Of a stretch of DNA of 64,000 bases, positions 25,360 to 33,270 are shown in pieces. Source of the stretch: Cupriavidus taiwanensis (lineage in GTDB: Bacteria > Pseudomonadota > Gammaproteobacteria > Burkholderiales > Burkholderiaceae); assembly GCF_900250115.1 (NCBI RefSeq), contig NZ_LT984804.1, forward strand, positions 2,433,301-2,497,300. Direction: 5' to 3'. The position numbers were made by a program, and so were the translations under genes. How positions within the stretch are numbered: position 1 is the stretch's first letter; each line of letters opens with the position of its first letter. The notes under the pieces were generated by a model. The model was not told the DNA's origin. It did not search any database and saw nothing but the letters and a program-made list of their open reading frames with translations.

Positions 25360-26517
25360 TCAGGCCGGACGCGCCACGCTGACCGCGTAGATCTGCGGCA
25401 GGTTGCGGGCGATGCATTGCCAGGCTTCGCCTTCGTCCGCGCTGGCCCACAGTTCGCCGCCGGTAGTGCCGAAGTACACGCCCACCGGCGCATGGCCGTC
25501 GGTGGCCATGGCCTGCCGCTTGACCGTGAACCAGCCCTGTTCGGCCGGCAGGCCGCGGTCCTGGCGCTGCCAGGTCTCGCCGCCATCGCGCGTGACATAG
25601 GCCGCGGGCCGGCCGCCCGGGCTGACGCGCGGCCACACATCGCTGCCGTCCATCGGAAACACCCATACCGTGCGCGGGTCGCGGCGGTGCGCCACGATCG
25701 GGAAGCCGATGTCGCCGACTTCGGCCGGCATGGCCTCGCCGATCCGTTTCCACACGCCTTCGCGGCGGTCCATCCGGTAGATGCCGCAATGGTTCTGCTG
25801 GTACAGGATGTCGGGGTCGGCGGGATGCTGCAGCACGCAGTGCGGGTCCTGGCCGTATTCCGGGTTGGGATCGGGCAGGAAGTTGGCGATGCTGCCGCGG
25901 TTCAGCGGCTTCCAGTCGGCGCCGGCGTCGGTGCTCTCGAACACGCCGCCGCTGGACATGCCGATATACAGGTGGCGCGCATCGCGCGGATCGACCAGCA
26001 CGGAATGCAGCTTGGGCCCGTCGGGGGTGCCGTCCTGCTCGCCGCCGGTCCAGGCGCGCCACATCGGATGGTCGTTGAAGCCGCGCACCGGCTCCCAGGT
26101 GGCGCCATGGTCGGCACTGCGGAACAGGCCCTGCGGCGAGGTGCCGGCGTACCACGTGCCGGGCTCGCTGGCATGGCCGGGAGTGAGCCAGAACACGTGG
26201 TCGACGACGCGGCCGGTCTCGCCCTCCGGCACCTTGTCGAAGGCGGGCGGGCGCGCCGCCTCGGTCCACTCGCGGCCGCCGTCGGTGGAGCGGAACACGG
26301 TCGGGCCCAGGTGGCCGGTGCGGGCCGCCATCAGCAGCCGCGACGGCTCGCGCGGGTCCTGCACGATATGGTGGACGGTATGGCCGAGGAAGGTCGGGCC
26401 GTCGATCCGCCAGCTGCGGCGCGCGGCGTCGCTGGTCAGGAACCAGGCGCCCTTGGTGGTGGCCACCAGCAGGCGGACCGGGCCGGTATCCGTTTCAGGC
26501 ATGGGGGAAGTCGTCAT
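25360..26517 (-). CDS. BNR/Asp-box beta-propeller protein (sialidase-like fold)
   Basis: A 385-residue protein with repeated Asp-box motifs: SxDGGREWTE, SADHGATWEPV, STDAGADWKPL, TRDGGETWQRQ and SADEGEAWQC, each at a blade turn of a six- or seven-bladed propeller. No signal peptide is evident, so it is likely cytoplasmic, and the Arg triad and catalytic Tyr of true sialidases are not obvious. Start ATG 26517; a second ATG follows at residue 6. It is co-directional with the MoaD-like gene and preceded by a good promoter. Enzymatic activity unknown; annotation as a glycosyl hydrolase would be over-reach. Confidence 0.8.
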   Translation of the reverse strand: MTTSPMPETDTGPVRLLVATTKGAWFLTSDAARRSWRIDGPTFLGHTVHHIVQDPREPSRLLMAARTGHLGPTVFRSTDGGREWTEAARPPAFDKVPEGETGRVVDHVFWLTPGHASEPGTWYAGTSPQGLFRSADHGATWEPVRGFNDHPMWRAWTGGEQDGTPDGPKLHSVLVDPRDARHLYIGMSSGGVFESTDAGADWKPLNRGSIANFLPDPNPEYGQDPHCVLQHPADPDILYQQNHCGIYRMDRREGVWKRIGEAMPAEVGDIGFPIVAHRRDPRTVWVFPMDGSDVWPRVSPGGRPAAYVTRDGGETWQRQDRGLPAEQGWFTVKRQAMATDGHAPVGVYFGTTGGELWASADEGEAWQCIARNLPQIYAVSVARPA

Positions 26518-27001
26518 CTTGGCTCCTGCAAGAAGGCCGGGTGAACGGTGTTTCCGAGTCTAGTACATGTAGACAGTGTTCACAATGAACGATGACGACG
26601 GCCCCGACCAGCCTCTGTGCGGCTCCCCCGGAGCGCACGGAGTAGAACGGAGTTCATCGCGGAAGCCGGCACTTTGGCTGGACATTGCCGATGAAGTGTG
26701 GCATAAGCAATGTTCTTCAAGCGTTTGCGCCCGCCCCTCCATGCCTTGCTCCGCCCGTCTCGCCACCCTGAACCGCCCGGCCCGGCCGGCGGCAGGCGTG
26801 CGCGTGCGCGCCGCGCAGCCGGGCCTTGCCCTTGACCTGGCCAGGCACTTCCCCGCCTGCAGCCAGGTCCGCCGCGCCGTGCTTTTCCTGGCCGTGCGGG
26901 CAGTTCGGGGCGCCACCCTCCAGCCCTGAGCTTTCCCGCACGGCCCATGTCGCGGATGCCATCCGGCACCGCTCGATCATGCAGCCAGGAGAAAGCCAGA
27001 C
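26518..27001. other. 484-base stretch without a convincing gene
   Basis: Holds the minus-strand promoter of the propeller gene at its left end. Open frames on both strands in the middle (about 115 codons) are Cys/Arg/Ala-rich, overlap each other and have no ribosome site. The right end should carry the promoter of the small membrane peptide and GNAT-like gene; no clear hexamers seen. Confidence 0.4.
26557..26585 (-). promoter_or_regulatory. promoter of the propeller-MoaD operon
   Basis: On the minus strand TTGTGA (26585-26580) and TAGACT (26562-26557) are spaced by 17 bp. Transcription would begin near 26550, about 33 bases before the ATG at 26517. Confidence 0.5.
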
Positions 27002-27076
27002 ATGTCACCGCTCTACCGCCACACCTTTTGCGCCATGGTGGCGCTCGCCGCCCTCTACCTGATCCTCAATTCCTGA
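27002..27076 (+). CDS. candidate 24-residue single-span membrane peptide
   Basis: An ATG at 27002 preceded by AGGAGA (26987-26992) opens a 24-codon frame ending TGA at 27074-27076. The peptide starts MSPLYRHTFCAM, carries a basic/aromatic N-terminus and then a hydrophobic stretch VALAALYLILNS, enough for one membrane span. It lies 17 bases before the GNAT-like gene and may be a small membrane protein or a translational leader. Conservation would be needed to be sure. Confidence 0.35.
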   Translation: MSPLYRHTFCAMVALAALYLILNS

Positions 27077-27093
27077 GTGGGTGGGAAACTGCC

Positions 27094-27717
27094 ATGGCGA
27101 ATTTCCATGCCCTGCGCCTGCCGGCGCCGGCGCTGCCGCGCGCGCTCGAACTGCGCATCGACGTTGAACTGGCGCCCGCCGAGATCGAGCGCGAACTCGA
27201 CGCCCTGCACGGCCGCATGGCCCGGCCGGGCGACCGTCTTCATGCCATGCCCGCCCTGCCGGCGGGCGCGCCAGGCCTGCGCCTGCGCTACCGCGAGGCC
27301 GACGGCGAGTACTACGTATATGTGGAAGACGTGATGCAGCGCCGGCTGGCCGGCTATACCGTGTTCAACCGGCTGATCGAGGTCGGCCGCCGGGCCGATT
27401 CCTGGGTGCGGGCGCCGCATAGCAAGTTTGCACCCGCTTACCAGCGCCGCGGCCTGGCGCGGGCGCTCTATCGCTGGGCGCTGGACGGCGGGCTATGCCT
27501 GCTGAGCGGCGCGCGACAGTCGGCCGGCGCCCACGCGCTATGGCAGGCCCTGGCCCCCGACTACGCCATGGGCTTTGTGGATTTGCGCGGCAAGACGCTG
27601 ACGTGGCTCGGCGATGCGGTCGATGCCGCTACGCGCGAGGGCTTGCATACGCGGATGCTGCTGCTCGGGCGCGGCTGGACGCTGGATGCGTTCATGGCCC
27701 GCACCGGCATGTACTGA
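27094..27717 (+). CDS. GNAT-like acyltransferase family protein
   Basis: 207 residues. The C-terminal half carries APAYQRRGLARALYRWALDGGLCLLSGARQSAGAHALWQAL, which resembles the acetyl-CoA-binding Q/RxxGxA loop and following helix of GNAT N-acetyltransferases, and ends with MLLLGRGWTLDAFMARTGMY. The N-terminal 90 residues are not a recognised domain. Start is ATG 27094, at the point where composition becomes coding-like. No substrate can be proposed. It is the last plus-strand gene before a convergent small gene. Confidence 0.65.
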   Translation: MANFHALRLPAPALPRALELRIDVELAPAEIERELDALHGRMARPGDRLHAMPALPAGAPGLRLRYREADGEYYVYVEDVMQRRLAGYTVFNRLIEVGRRADSWVRAPHSKFAPAYQRRGLARALYRWALDGGLCLLSGARQSAGAHALWQALAPDYAMGFVDLRGKTLTWLGDAVDAATREGLHTRMLLLGRGWTLDAFMARTGMY

Positions 27718-27732
27718 CGCAGCGCGTAGCGC

Positions 27733-27942
27733 TTACAGCCAGCGGATCGGCGCGGCCTCGCGGGCATTGGCGACGTACAACGACCAGCCCTGCGCAAAGT
27801 AGGCACGCACGCGCGCGGCCAGCGACTGGCCGCCGCCGATGCGGGCGTAATCGGCGACATCGCGCGCCGGCTCGGCTGCGGCCGGCCTGGCAGCCTTGGA
27901 CTGGGCGGGCTGGCGATAAAGGGTGTCGGCGAGTGCTTGCAT
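27733..27942 (-). CDS. small hypothetical protein (69 aa)
   Basis: 69 residues, MQALADTLYRQPAQSKAARP..., ending WSLYVANAREAAPIRWL. The first half is Ala/Pro-rich, the second an amphipathic helix SLAARVRAYFAQGWSLYVANA. AAAGGAAC precedes the ATG at 27942. A CTATACT sigmaS-like -10 element lies at 28049-28043 on this strand, so it may be a stress-induced protein. No known family. Confidence 0.5.
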   Translation of the reverse strand: MQALADTLYRQPAQSKAARPAAAEPARDVADYARIGGGQSLAARVRAYFAQGWSLYVANAREAAPIRWL

Positions 27943-28411
27943 GGCGATTGTTCCTTTGCGGTGGGAGAACAGGTTTGGTGTCTCGTGAAGCACTTCCGGC
28001 CCGGGTTCGGCCGGGATCTCGAGACGATTCAGGGTTATCCCTAGTATAGAGAAGTCGATCGCCAGGTATCCGGGTCATTCCCTATAGGCCGTATATGCAT
28101 CGCCTGATAACGACAGACGCCGCAAACGCCACCTGGAGCGGCGTTAGCCCCATGAGATACCCAGGCATCACATCCGATATTCTCCGTCGCACATGCCGCG
28201 CATTGAGTGCCGGTGATGATGGCTGGCGCCGCCTCACCTAGCCTTCAGCCTTGCCCGGATCACGCCCACAGAAGGCACCGACAAGCGGCACACCGATAAC
28301 AGCGGGGTTGGCCAGGATTTCCGCCTCCAGCCCAGAACAGAAACACGTGAGACCGCCTGACGACGTTCCGCCACGACGGACGTTGCAGCGCCCGCAAGGA
28401 GACAGCTCATC
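27943..28411. other. 469-base divergent intergenic
   Basis: Holds, on the minus strand, CTATACT (28049-28043) upstream of the small hypothetical gene and, on the plus strand, the long leader of the purine permease gene. A small hairpin AACGCC/GGCGTT (28125-28145) is present. I see no purine-riboswitch core or gene. Confidence 0.4.
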
Positions 28412-29815
28412 ATGATCGAACAACCCTATCCGTCGCCCGCGGCGGAGGCCGATCCCGCACGCCCCCACGCCCCCCATGTCCCGGAAGTCAAAGGCCGGCT
28501 CGACGCATTCTTCGAGATCACCGCGCGCGGCAGCACCCAGCGCCAGGAAGTGGTGGCCGGGGTCACCACCTTCATGGCGATGGTCTACGCCGTCTTCGTC
28601 GTGCCGGGCATGCTGGGCAAGGCCGGCTTCGACACCAGCGCGGTCTTTGTCGCGGTGTGCCTGACCACGGCCTTCGGCTCGCTGCTGATGGGCCTGTGGG
28701 CCAGGCTGCCGATCGCCATCGGCTGCGCCATCTCGCTGACCGCGTTCATGGCTTTTGGCCTGGTGCTGGGTCAGGGCCTGTCGCCGGCGGTCGCGCTCGG
28801 CGCGGTGTTCCTGATGGGCCTGATCTTTACCGCGATCTCGGTCACTGGCGTGCGTTCCTGGATCCTGCGCAACCTGCCTGCCGGCGTTGCCCATGGCACC
28901 GGCATCGGCATCGGTTTGTTCCTGCTGCTGATCGCCTCGAATGAAGTCGGACTGGTGGTCAAGAACGCGCATGCCGGCCTGCCGGTAGCGCTGGGCAAGA
29001 TCACCTCGTTCCCGGTGGTGATGTCGGTGCTGGGCCTGGCCGCGATCTTCGGGCTCGAACGCCGCAAGGTGCCGGGCGGCATCCTGCTGGTGATCATCGC
29101 CATCTCGGCGCTGGGTCTTGCCTTCGATCCGGCGGTGAAGTTCACCGGCGTGTTCGCGCTGCCGTCGCTGAGCGCACCGGGCCATGAGTCGCTGATCGGC
29201 GCCATGGACGTGCGCGGCGCGCTGAGCGCCGCCGTGCTGCCGAGCGTGCTGGCACTGGTGATGACCGCGGTGTTCGACGCCACCGGCACCATCCGCGCCG
29301 TCGCCGGGCAGGCCGGGCAGCTCAATGCCGCCGGCCATATCCACAACGGCGGGCGCGCGCTGACCGCGGACTCGGTCAGCTCGATCTTCTCGGGCCTGTT
29401 CGGCGGCGCCCCGGCCGCGGCCTATATCGAGTCGACCGTTGGCGTCGCCGCCGGCGCCAAGACCGGCCTGACCGCGGTGGTGGTGGGCCTGCTGTTCGTG
29501 GCGGTGATGTTCTTCTCGCCGCTGGCCGCGCTGGTCCCGTCCTACGCCACCGCGCCCGCGCTGATGTATGTGGGCCTGCTGATGCTGTCGAGCGTCAGCC
29601 GCCTGCACATGGATGACCTGGTCGATGCGCTGGCCGGCCTGGTCTGCGCCGTGTTCATCGTGCTGACCTGCAATATCGTCACCGGCATCATGCTCGGCTT
29701 CTGCACCCTGGTGGTGGGTCGCATCGTGGCCGGCGAATGGCGCAAGCTCAATCTCGGCACCGTGGCGATCGCGGTGGTGCTGGCGGCGTTCTACGCCGGC
29801 GGCTGGGCGATCTGA
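28412..29815 (+). CDS. AzgA-type NCS2 purine permease (adenine/guanine/hypoxanthine)
   Basis: A 467-residue nucleobase:cation symporter. After a cytoplasmic N-terminus, [40 protein letters not shown] is the AzgA-family entry helix. [38 protein letters not shown] and the half-helix region [23 protein letters not shown] hold the substrate-site residues. About 13-14 helices. GCAAGGAGAC precedes the ATG. A strong intrinsic terminator follows at 29900. Imports adenine, guanine or hypoxanthine with protons; which is preferred cannot be told. Confidence 0.9.
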   Translation: MIEQPYPSPAAEADPARPHAPHVPEVKGRLDAFFEITARGSTQRQEVVAGVTTFMAMVYAVFVVPGMLGKAGFDTSAVFVAVCLTTAFGSLLMGLWARLPIAIGCAISLTAFMAFGLVLGQGLSPAVALGAVFLMGLIFTAISVTGVRSWILRNLPAGVAHGTGIGIGLFLLLIASNEVGLVVKNAHAGLPVALGKITSFPVVMSVLGLAAIFGLERRKVPGGILLVIIAISALGLAFDPAVKFTGVFALPSLSAPGHESLIGAMDVRGALSAAVLPSVLALVMTAVFDATGTIRAVAGQAGQLNAAGHIHNGGRALTADSVSSIFSGLFGGAPAAAYIESTVGVAAGAKTGLTAVVVGLLFVAVMFFSPLAALVPSYATAPALMYVGLLMLSSVSRLHMDDLVDALAGLVCAVFIVLTCNIVTGIMLGFCTLVVGRIVAGEWRKLNLGTVAIAVVLAAFYAGGWAI

Positions 29816-29832
29816 CGCCACCCTGCATGAGC

Positions 29833-29856
29833 GCGTCCCGGATGATGCCGGGACGC
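29833..29856 (+). terminator. hairpin after the purine permease gene
   Basis: GCGTCCCGG-ATGATG-CCGGGACGC, perfect 9-bp arms, 17 bases after the stop. No T-run; it may protect the mRNA 3' end ahead of the T-rich terminator downstream. Confidence 0.5.
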
Positions 29857-29899
29857 TGACAACCAGATGTCTCCTCCACTGCGATCCAGGTGGATTTCA

Positions 29900-29935
29900 A
29901 GCCCGGGCTTCCTGCTTTCCCGGGCTGTTTTTTTT
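29900..29935 (+). terminator. intrinsic terminator
   Basis: AGCCCGGG (29900-29907), an 11-base loop, CCCGGGCT (29919-29926), then G and eight T (29928-29935). The clearest Rho-independent terminator in the window; ends the azgA-type transcript before the convergent VOC gene. Confidence 0.88.
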
Positions 29936-29985
29936 GGGCGCTGCCGCGGCAGGCACGTGGCATTCTGCCTGCGGCGACGGCACCT

Positions 29986-30396
29986 TCACTGCGGCGCCTG
30001 CAACGCCGCCATATCCATATAGGCCAGTTCCCAGACATGGCCATCCAGGTCCTGGAAGCCATGCCCATACATGAAGCCCAGGTCGATTGGCGGCTTGTAG
30101 GTATTGCCGCCCGCCATCACCGCGGCATTGATCATTTCATCGACGCGGGCACGGGTTTCCATCGACAGGCACACCAGCACTTCGGTGGCTTTGCGCGCAT
30201 CGCAGATGTCATTGGGCGAGAAGGTGCGAAACTTGGCTTCGGTAAGCAGCATCACGAAAATGTTCTCGCCGACGATCATGCAGGTGCCGGTAGCGTCGGT
30301 AAATTGCGGATTGAAGGAAAAGCCCAGCTGGGTAAAGAAGGCAATCGACTTTTGCAGGTCGCGCACGGGTAAATTGACAAAGATCTGCTGGCTCAT
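29986..30396 (-). CDS. VOC-superfamily (glyoxalase/bleomycin-resistance fold) protein
   Basis: A 136-residue metal-fold protein with the two beta-alpha-beta-beta-beta modules: MSQQIFVNLPVRDLQKSIAFFTQLGFSFNPQF and the C-terminal FMYGHGFQDLDGHVWELAYMDM, where Glu of VWELA is the usual metal ligand. NIFVMLLTEAKFRTFSP places it in the PhnB/YfcG-like lactoylglutathione lyase-related group often annotated as glyoxalase. Substrate unknown. Stands alone, convergent with the purine permease. Confidence 0.83.
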   Translation of the reverse strand: MSQQIFVNLPVRDLQKSIAFFTQLGFSFNPQFTDATGTCMIVGENIFVMLLTEAKFRTFSPNDICDARKATEVLVCLSMETRARVDEMINAAVMAGGNTYKPPIDLGFMYGHGFQDLDGHVWELAYMDMAALQAPQ

Positions 30397-30723
30397 AGGG
30401 GCTCCGGTAGTCGTGAGGTGGCACTGCGCGGGGCGCAGAGAAACAGTCTAGGCGCTGAAAGCGGGCGCCGCGGGTATTTCGATTGCCCCTGAATGAGGAC
30501 AAACAAAATCGAAACCAGGCACCGCAAAACCATCAATGACTGGGGCCATGCAGCGGCCATGGTGGCGGCAATGCTTTCCGCATTCGGCATGGCAATGACG
30601 CCGACAAGCTCCCCGACAATCAGTCCGTGCAATCTGCGTTATTTTTTGTAAAATTTTTTCAGGTGCTCGGTCACATGAATTTCTAGTACCATGCAGCGGC
30701 CTAATTGCAGAAAGGGGATATAA
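30397..30723. other. 327-base AT-richer divergent intergenic
   Basis: Between the VOC and H-NS-like genes. The 30640-30665 part is a run of A/T unusual for this genome and likely a curved promoter region for the H-NS-like gene. No clear -35/-10 pair and no gene. Confidence 0.4.
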
Positions 30724-31032
30724 ATGGCGACATACAAGCAACTCCTGGCTGAGAAGGAAGCGCTGGAAGCCAAGCTGAATGAAGTGCGCGCGACCGAAGT
30801 GGCCGGCGTGATCGATAAAATCCGCGAACTGATGACCGAATATGGCCTGACCGCGGAAGACATCCTGCCCCGGCGCAAGCGCGGCCGTCCTGCCGGCAGC
30901 AGCCCGCGCAAGACCGCAGCCGCCCTGCCCCCGAAGTACATGGATCCCAAGACCGGCAAGACCTGGTCCGGCCGCGGCCGTGCGCCGGCCTGGCTGGGCA
31001 AGCGTCCCGAGCGCTTCCTGATCGAGCAGTAA
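30724..31032 (+). CDS. H-NS-family nucleoid protein
   Basis: A 102-residue H-NS/BpH3-type protein. The N-terminal coiled coil MATYKQLLAEKEALEAKLNEVR mediates oligomerisation, an AT-hook-like KRGRPAGS lies near residue 58, and the C-terminal DNA-binding loop is MDPKTGKTWSGRGRAPAWLGKR. AAAGGGG precedes the ATG. It should bind AT-rich, often horizontally acquired, DNA and silence it. The AT-rich stretch just upstream of its own gene suggests autoregulation. Confidence 0.92.
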   Translation: MATYKQLLAEKEALEAKLNEVRATEVAGVIDKIRELMTEYGLTAEDILPRRKRGRPAGSSPRKTAAALPPKYMDPKTGKTWSGRGRAPAWLGKRPERFLIEQ

Positions 31033-31119
31033 GCCAGTCCTGCGCCGGAGCTTCAGCGGGCTGATCCGGTTGCCTGCTGTCCCGCAAATCCGTTACGCAG
31101 CCGGGGGGCCGGACGGGTT

Positions 31120-31704
31120 TCACAACGCCTGGCAGACATAATCCTTCCGTAGTGCCCTGAAACCCTGCTGGGTCGGCTCGGCCGTCAGGCGCACGCCGCC
31201 GTCGGCCAGCGGCTGCAGGCGCAAGATCCGCGCCGAACACTGGCTGGCGGTCTCGTCCCGCTGGTAGCGGATCTCGTACTGCGCGCCCGCCACCGGCACG
31301 AACGACACGCCCGCGGCGCAGCGCATCTCGGGCAGCGGCGGCGCGGCCGCCGAAGTCACCGCCACATAGATGCGCCGGCCCGCCTCGACCAGCCGTTCGC
31401 GCGTGCGCGCGGGCGGCTCCGGCGAACGCCCGGCCATGTCCAGGCTGCGCTCCCTCCCCATTGCCGACAACTGCTTGCCGGTTCCCGCCAGCACCAGCGG
31501 CCGGGCCGGATCCGGGCAGCGGGCCGGATCGACGATGGTGAACGAGGTGTTTTCATCGGTGCTGGTCACCAGCCGCACGCTGGCGGACGGCGCGCCGGCG
31601 GGCACACGGTATTGCGCCACGCAGGCCGACACCGCTACCGCGGCGGCAAGCATCGGCAATACGGCAAGGCGGGGCGGGAAGGCGAACGACCAGTCATGGC
31701 GCAT
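31120..31704 (-). CDS. lipoprotein of unknown function
   Basis: 194 residues. The N-terminus (MRHDWSFAFPPRLAVLP MLAAAVAVSAC) ends in a VSAC lipobox, so the mature protein should be lipid-anchored in the envelope. It has four further Cys (RCPDP, RCAAG, SQCSAR, YVCQAL) that could make two disulfides in the periplasm. No known domain. Start ATG 31704 because the signal sequence begins there; the frame stays open to 32193 but without coding character. Faces the H-NS-like gene. Confidence 0.7.
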   Translation of the reverse strand: MRHDWSFAFPPRLAVLPMLAAAVAVSACVAQYRVPAGAPSASVRLVTSTDENTSFTIVDPARCPDPARPLVLAGTGKQLSAMGRERSLDMAGRSPEPPARTRERLVEAGRRIYVAVTSAAAPPLPEMRCAAGVSFVPVAGAQYEIRYQRDETASQCSARILRLQPLADGGVRLTAEPTQQGFRALRKDYVCQAL

Positions 31705-31930
31705 GGCGGGGCAGGTTGAGTCGCGATGGCGGGATGCCGGGCAGGAGTGCCTGGGTTGGCGGCACGATGGGACAAGATGGCCATCGATGCGATCCGATCG
31801 CACCGCGGCCAACGGTCCGTGCACTGACCTCCGAGGTGCGGGTGAACCGCCATGCCGCCTGAGCCGCCCAGCATACCCGCTTCCCACATCCGCAGGCAGC
31901 CGCACAAACCCATGTTGAAAACTGCGACGT

Positions 31931-31955
31931 GATATCCACAGAATCTGTGGATATC
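31931..31955. repeat. GATATCCACAG/CTGTGGATATC inverted repeat, copy 2
   Basis: Perfect 11-bp arms with an AAT loop. Each arm contains ATATCCACA, one base from a DnaA box. It shares the ATATCCAC...GTGGATAT core with the palindrome at 23789-23811. Confidence 0.75.
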
Positions 31956-32143
31956 CTGCCGTGCCATGTCCGAAAACCCCGCTCTGTGCGCCACCGCACC
32001 GGACTGCCCAAAATTTAAGCAACGGGTTGCAGGACCCCGCCAAGCCAGCAGCGGCGCGGCCTTCCCCGGTCGCCTGGGATCCAGCGGGCGTCCCTGAGCG
32101 CCCGTTAAGCTGCCTGGCACACACTTCCCGCCGTCCCGCACCC

Positions 32144-32172
32144 TTGAAGGGGGCATCGTCACCGCGTAATCT
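32144..32172 (+). promoter_or_regulatory. possible promoter of the AraC-family gene
   Basis: TTGAAG (32144-32149), 17 bp, TAATCT (32167-32172); 59 bases before the ATG at 32231. Modest match to consensus. Confidence 0.35.
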
Positions 32173-32230
32173 CTTTTGTACCGGGGGCTGCACGGGCGCA
32201 TTTGCGCCACCTTGCCAGCCAAAAACGACG

Positions 32231-33259
32231 ATGCCACAACAAGAGCCTATCCAGGCCGGGCCGTTGCCTCGTGACCTGCTGCACGCGCTGCGTGAAGGCG
32301 GTTACGACGTATCGGCACTCGCGCCTGCCCCGGAATCCGACGCCGACTCCGACCCCTGCGACCACCAACCCGCCGCGCATGCGGCCGACCCGCAACAGGC
32401 CATCCACCTGCTGCTGGCCGTTTATCACGCCACCGGCGACCCCGCCATCGGGCTGTGGCTGGGCAGCCGGATGCCGCCCGACCTGCTCGGCCTGGCCGGC
32501 CTGCCCGCGATGGCCGGCCCGTCGCTGGGCACGGCCTTGCGGCGCATCGCGCGCTACCAGAAGCTGCTCGCCGGCGACCGCGTCGAACTGCGCCGCCAGG
32601 GCGACGAAGCCTGGGTCTGCATCCGCCCGAACGATCCCGAGGCGCCCGACAGCCGCCCGCGCATCGACATGGAGCTGTGCTCGCTGCTGGCCTTCGGCCG
32701 GCGCTTTACGCGCAAGCCGCTGCATCCGCTGCGGGTGTCGCTGCGCATCGGCCGGCCCGCCTGGCACCTGCGCTATACCGAGGCATTCGACTGCCCGGTG
32801 CGCTTCGGCGAGCCGGAAGACGCGATCGTGTTCGGCCGCCGCGACCTGGCGCTGCGGCTGATGGCGCGCGACCGCTCCAGCCCGGCGGCGCCCCCCGCCA
32901 GCCGCGACCTGCGGCCGGCCGCGGCCTCGCTCGGCGATGTGCGCAGCGCCCTGCAGCAACTGGCCGGCGACCGCGCGCTGAGCCTGGCCGCGGTGGCGCG
33001 CCACCTCGACATCAGCGAGCGCACGCTGCAGCGCCGGCTGATGGCCGCCGGCACCAGCTTCCGCACGCTGTGCGAAGACGCGCGGCGCGAGCTGGCCGGC
33101 CAATACCTGAGCGAGGGCGCGCTGTCGCTCGGCGAGATCGCGTTCCGGCTCGGCTTCGACGATGCCAACTCGTTCTTCCGCGCGTTCCGCCGCTGGACCG
33201 GCATGACGCCGGGCGACTACCGGCGCCACGCCGTGCCCGCGCCGCAGCCGCCGGCGTAG
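32231..33259 (+). CDS. AraC-family regulator (OruR/ArgR-like N-domain)
   Basis: A 342-residue regulator. The N-terminal about 230 residues form a ligand-binding domain of the type found in OruR-like proteins (GLWLGSRMPPDLLGLAGLPAMAGPSLGTALRRIARY ... CPVRFGEPEDAIVFGRRDLALRL). The C-terminal AraC DNA-binding domain has two HTHs: LSLAAVARHLDISERTLQRRL and LSLGEIAFRLGFDDANSFFRAFRRWTGMTPGDYR. Start ATG 32231. It has no co-directional partner, and its target is not evident from the neighbours. Confidence 0.87.
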   Translation: MPQQEPIQAGPLPRDLLHALREGGYDVSALAPAPESDADSDPCDHQPAAHAADPQQAIHLLLAVYHATGDPAIGLWLGSRMPPDLLGLAGLPAMAGPSLGTALRRIARYQKLLAGDRVELRRQGDEAWVCIRPNDPEAPDSRPRIDMELCSLLAFGRRFTRKPLHPLRVSLRIGRPAWHLRYTEAFDCPVRFGEPEDAIVFGRRDLALRLMARDRSSPAAPPASRDLRPAAASLGDVRSALQQLAGDRALSLAAVARHLDISERTLQRRLMAAGTSFRTLCEDARRELAGQYLSEGALSLGEIAFRLGFDDANSFFRAFRRWTGMTPGDYRRHAVPAPQPPA

Positions 33260-33270
33260 CCAGGGCCGGC

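Larger units (their letters stand above)
31705..32230. other. 526-base divergent intergenic with DnaA-box-like palindrome
   Basis: No gene supported. Contains the GATATCCACAG palindrome (31931-31955) and a promoter-like pair for the AraC gene (32144-32172). Confidence 0.45.

Noticed and set aside
25360..26517. Secreted sialidase
   Set aside because: Asp-boxes give the fold only; no signal peptide and no recognisable Arg triad or catalytic Tyr, so enzyme identity is not claimed.
26560..26929. A protein of about 117 residues on either strand
   Set aside because: Both strands are open, the predicted residues are Cys/Arg/Pro-rich, and neither has a ribosome site; typical GC-rich noise.
28050..28411. 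Purine riboswitch in front of the AzgA-type permease gene
   Set aside because: No conserved three-way-junction core seen; only a small isolated hairpin.
23789..31955. Replication origin
   Set aside because: Near-DnaA boxes occur but there is no cluster of boxes, no AT-rich unwinding region, and no dnaA, repA or parAB gene.
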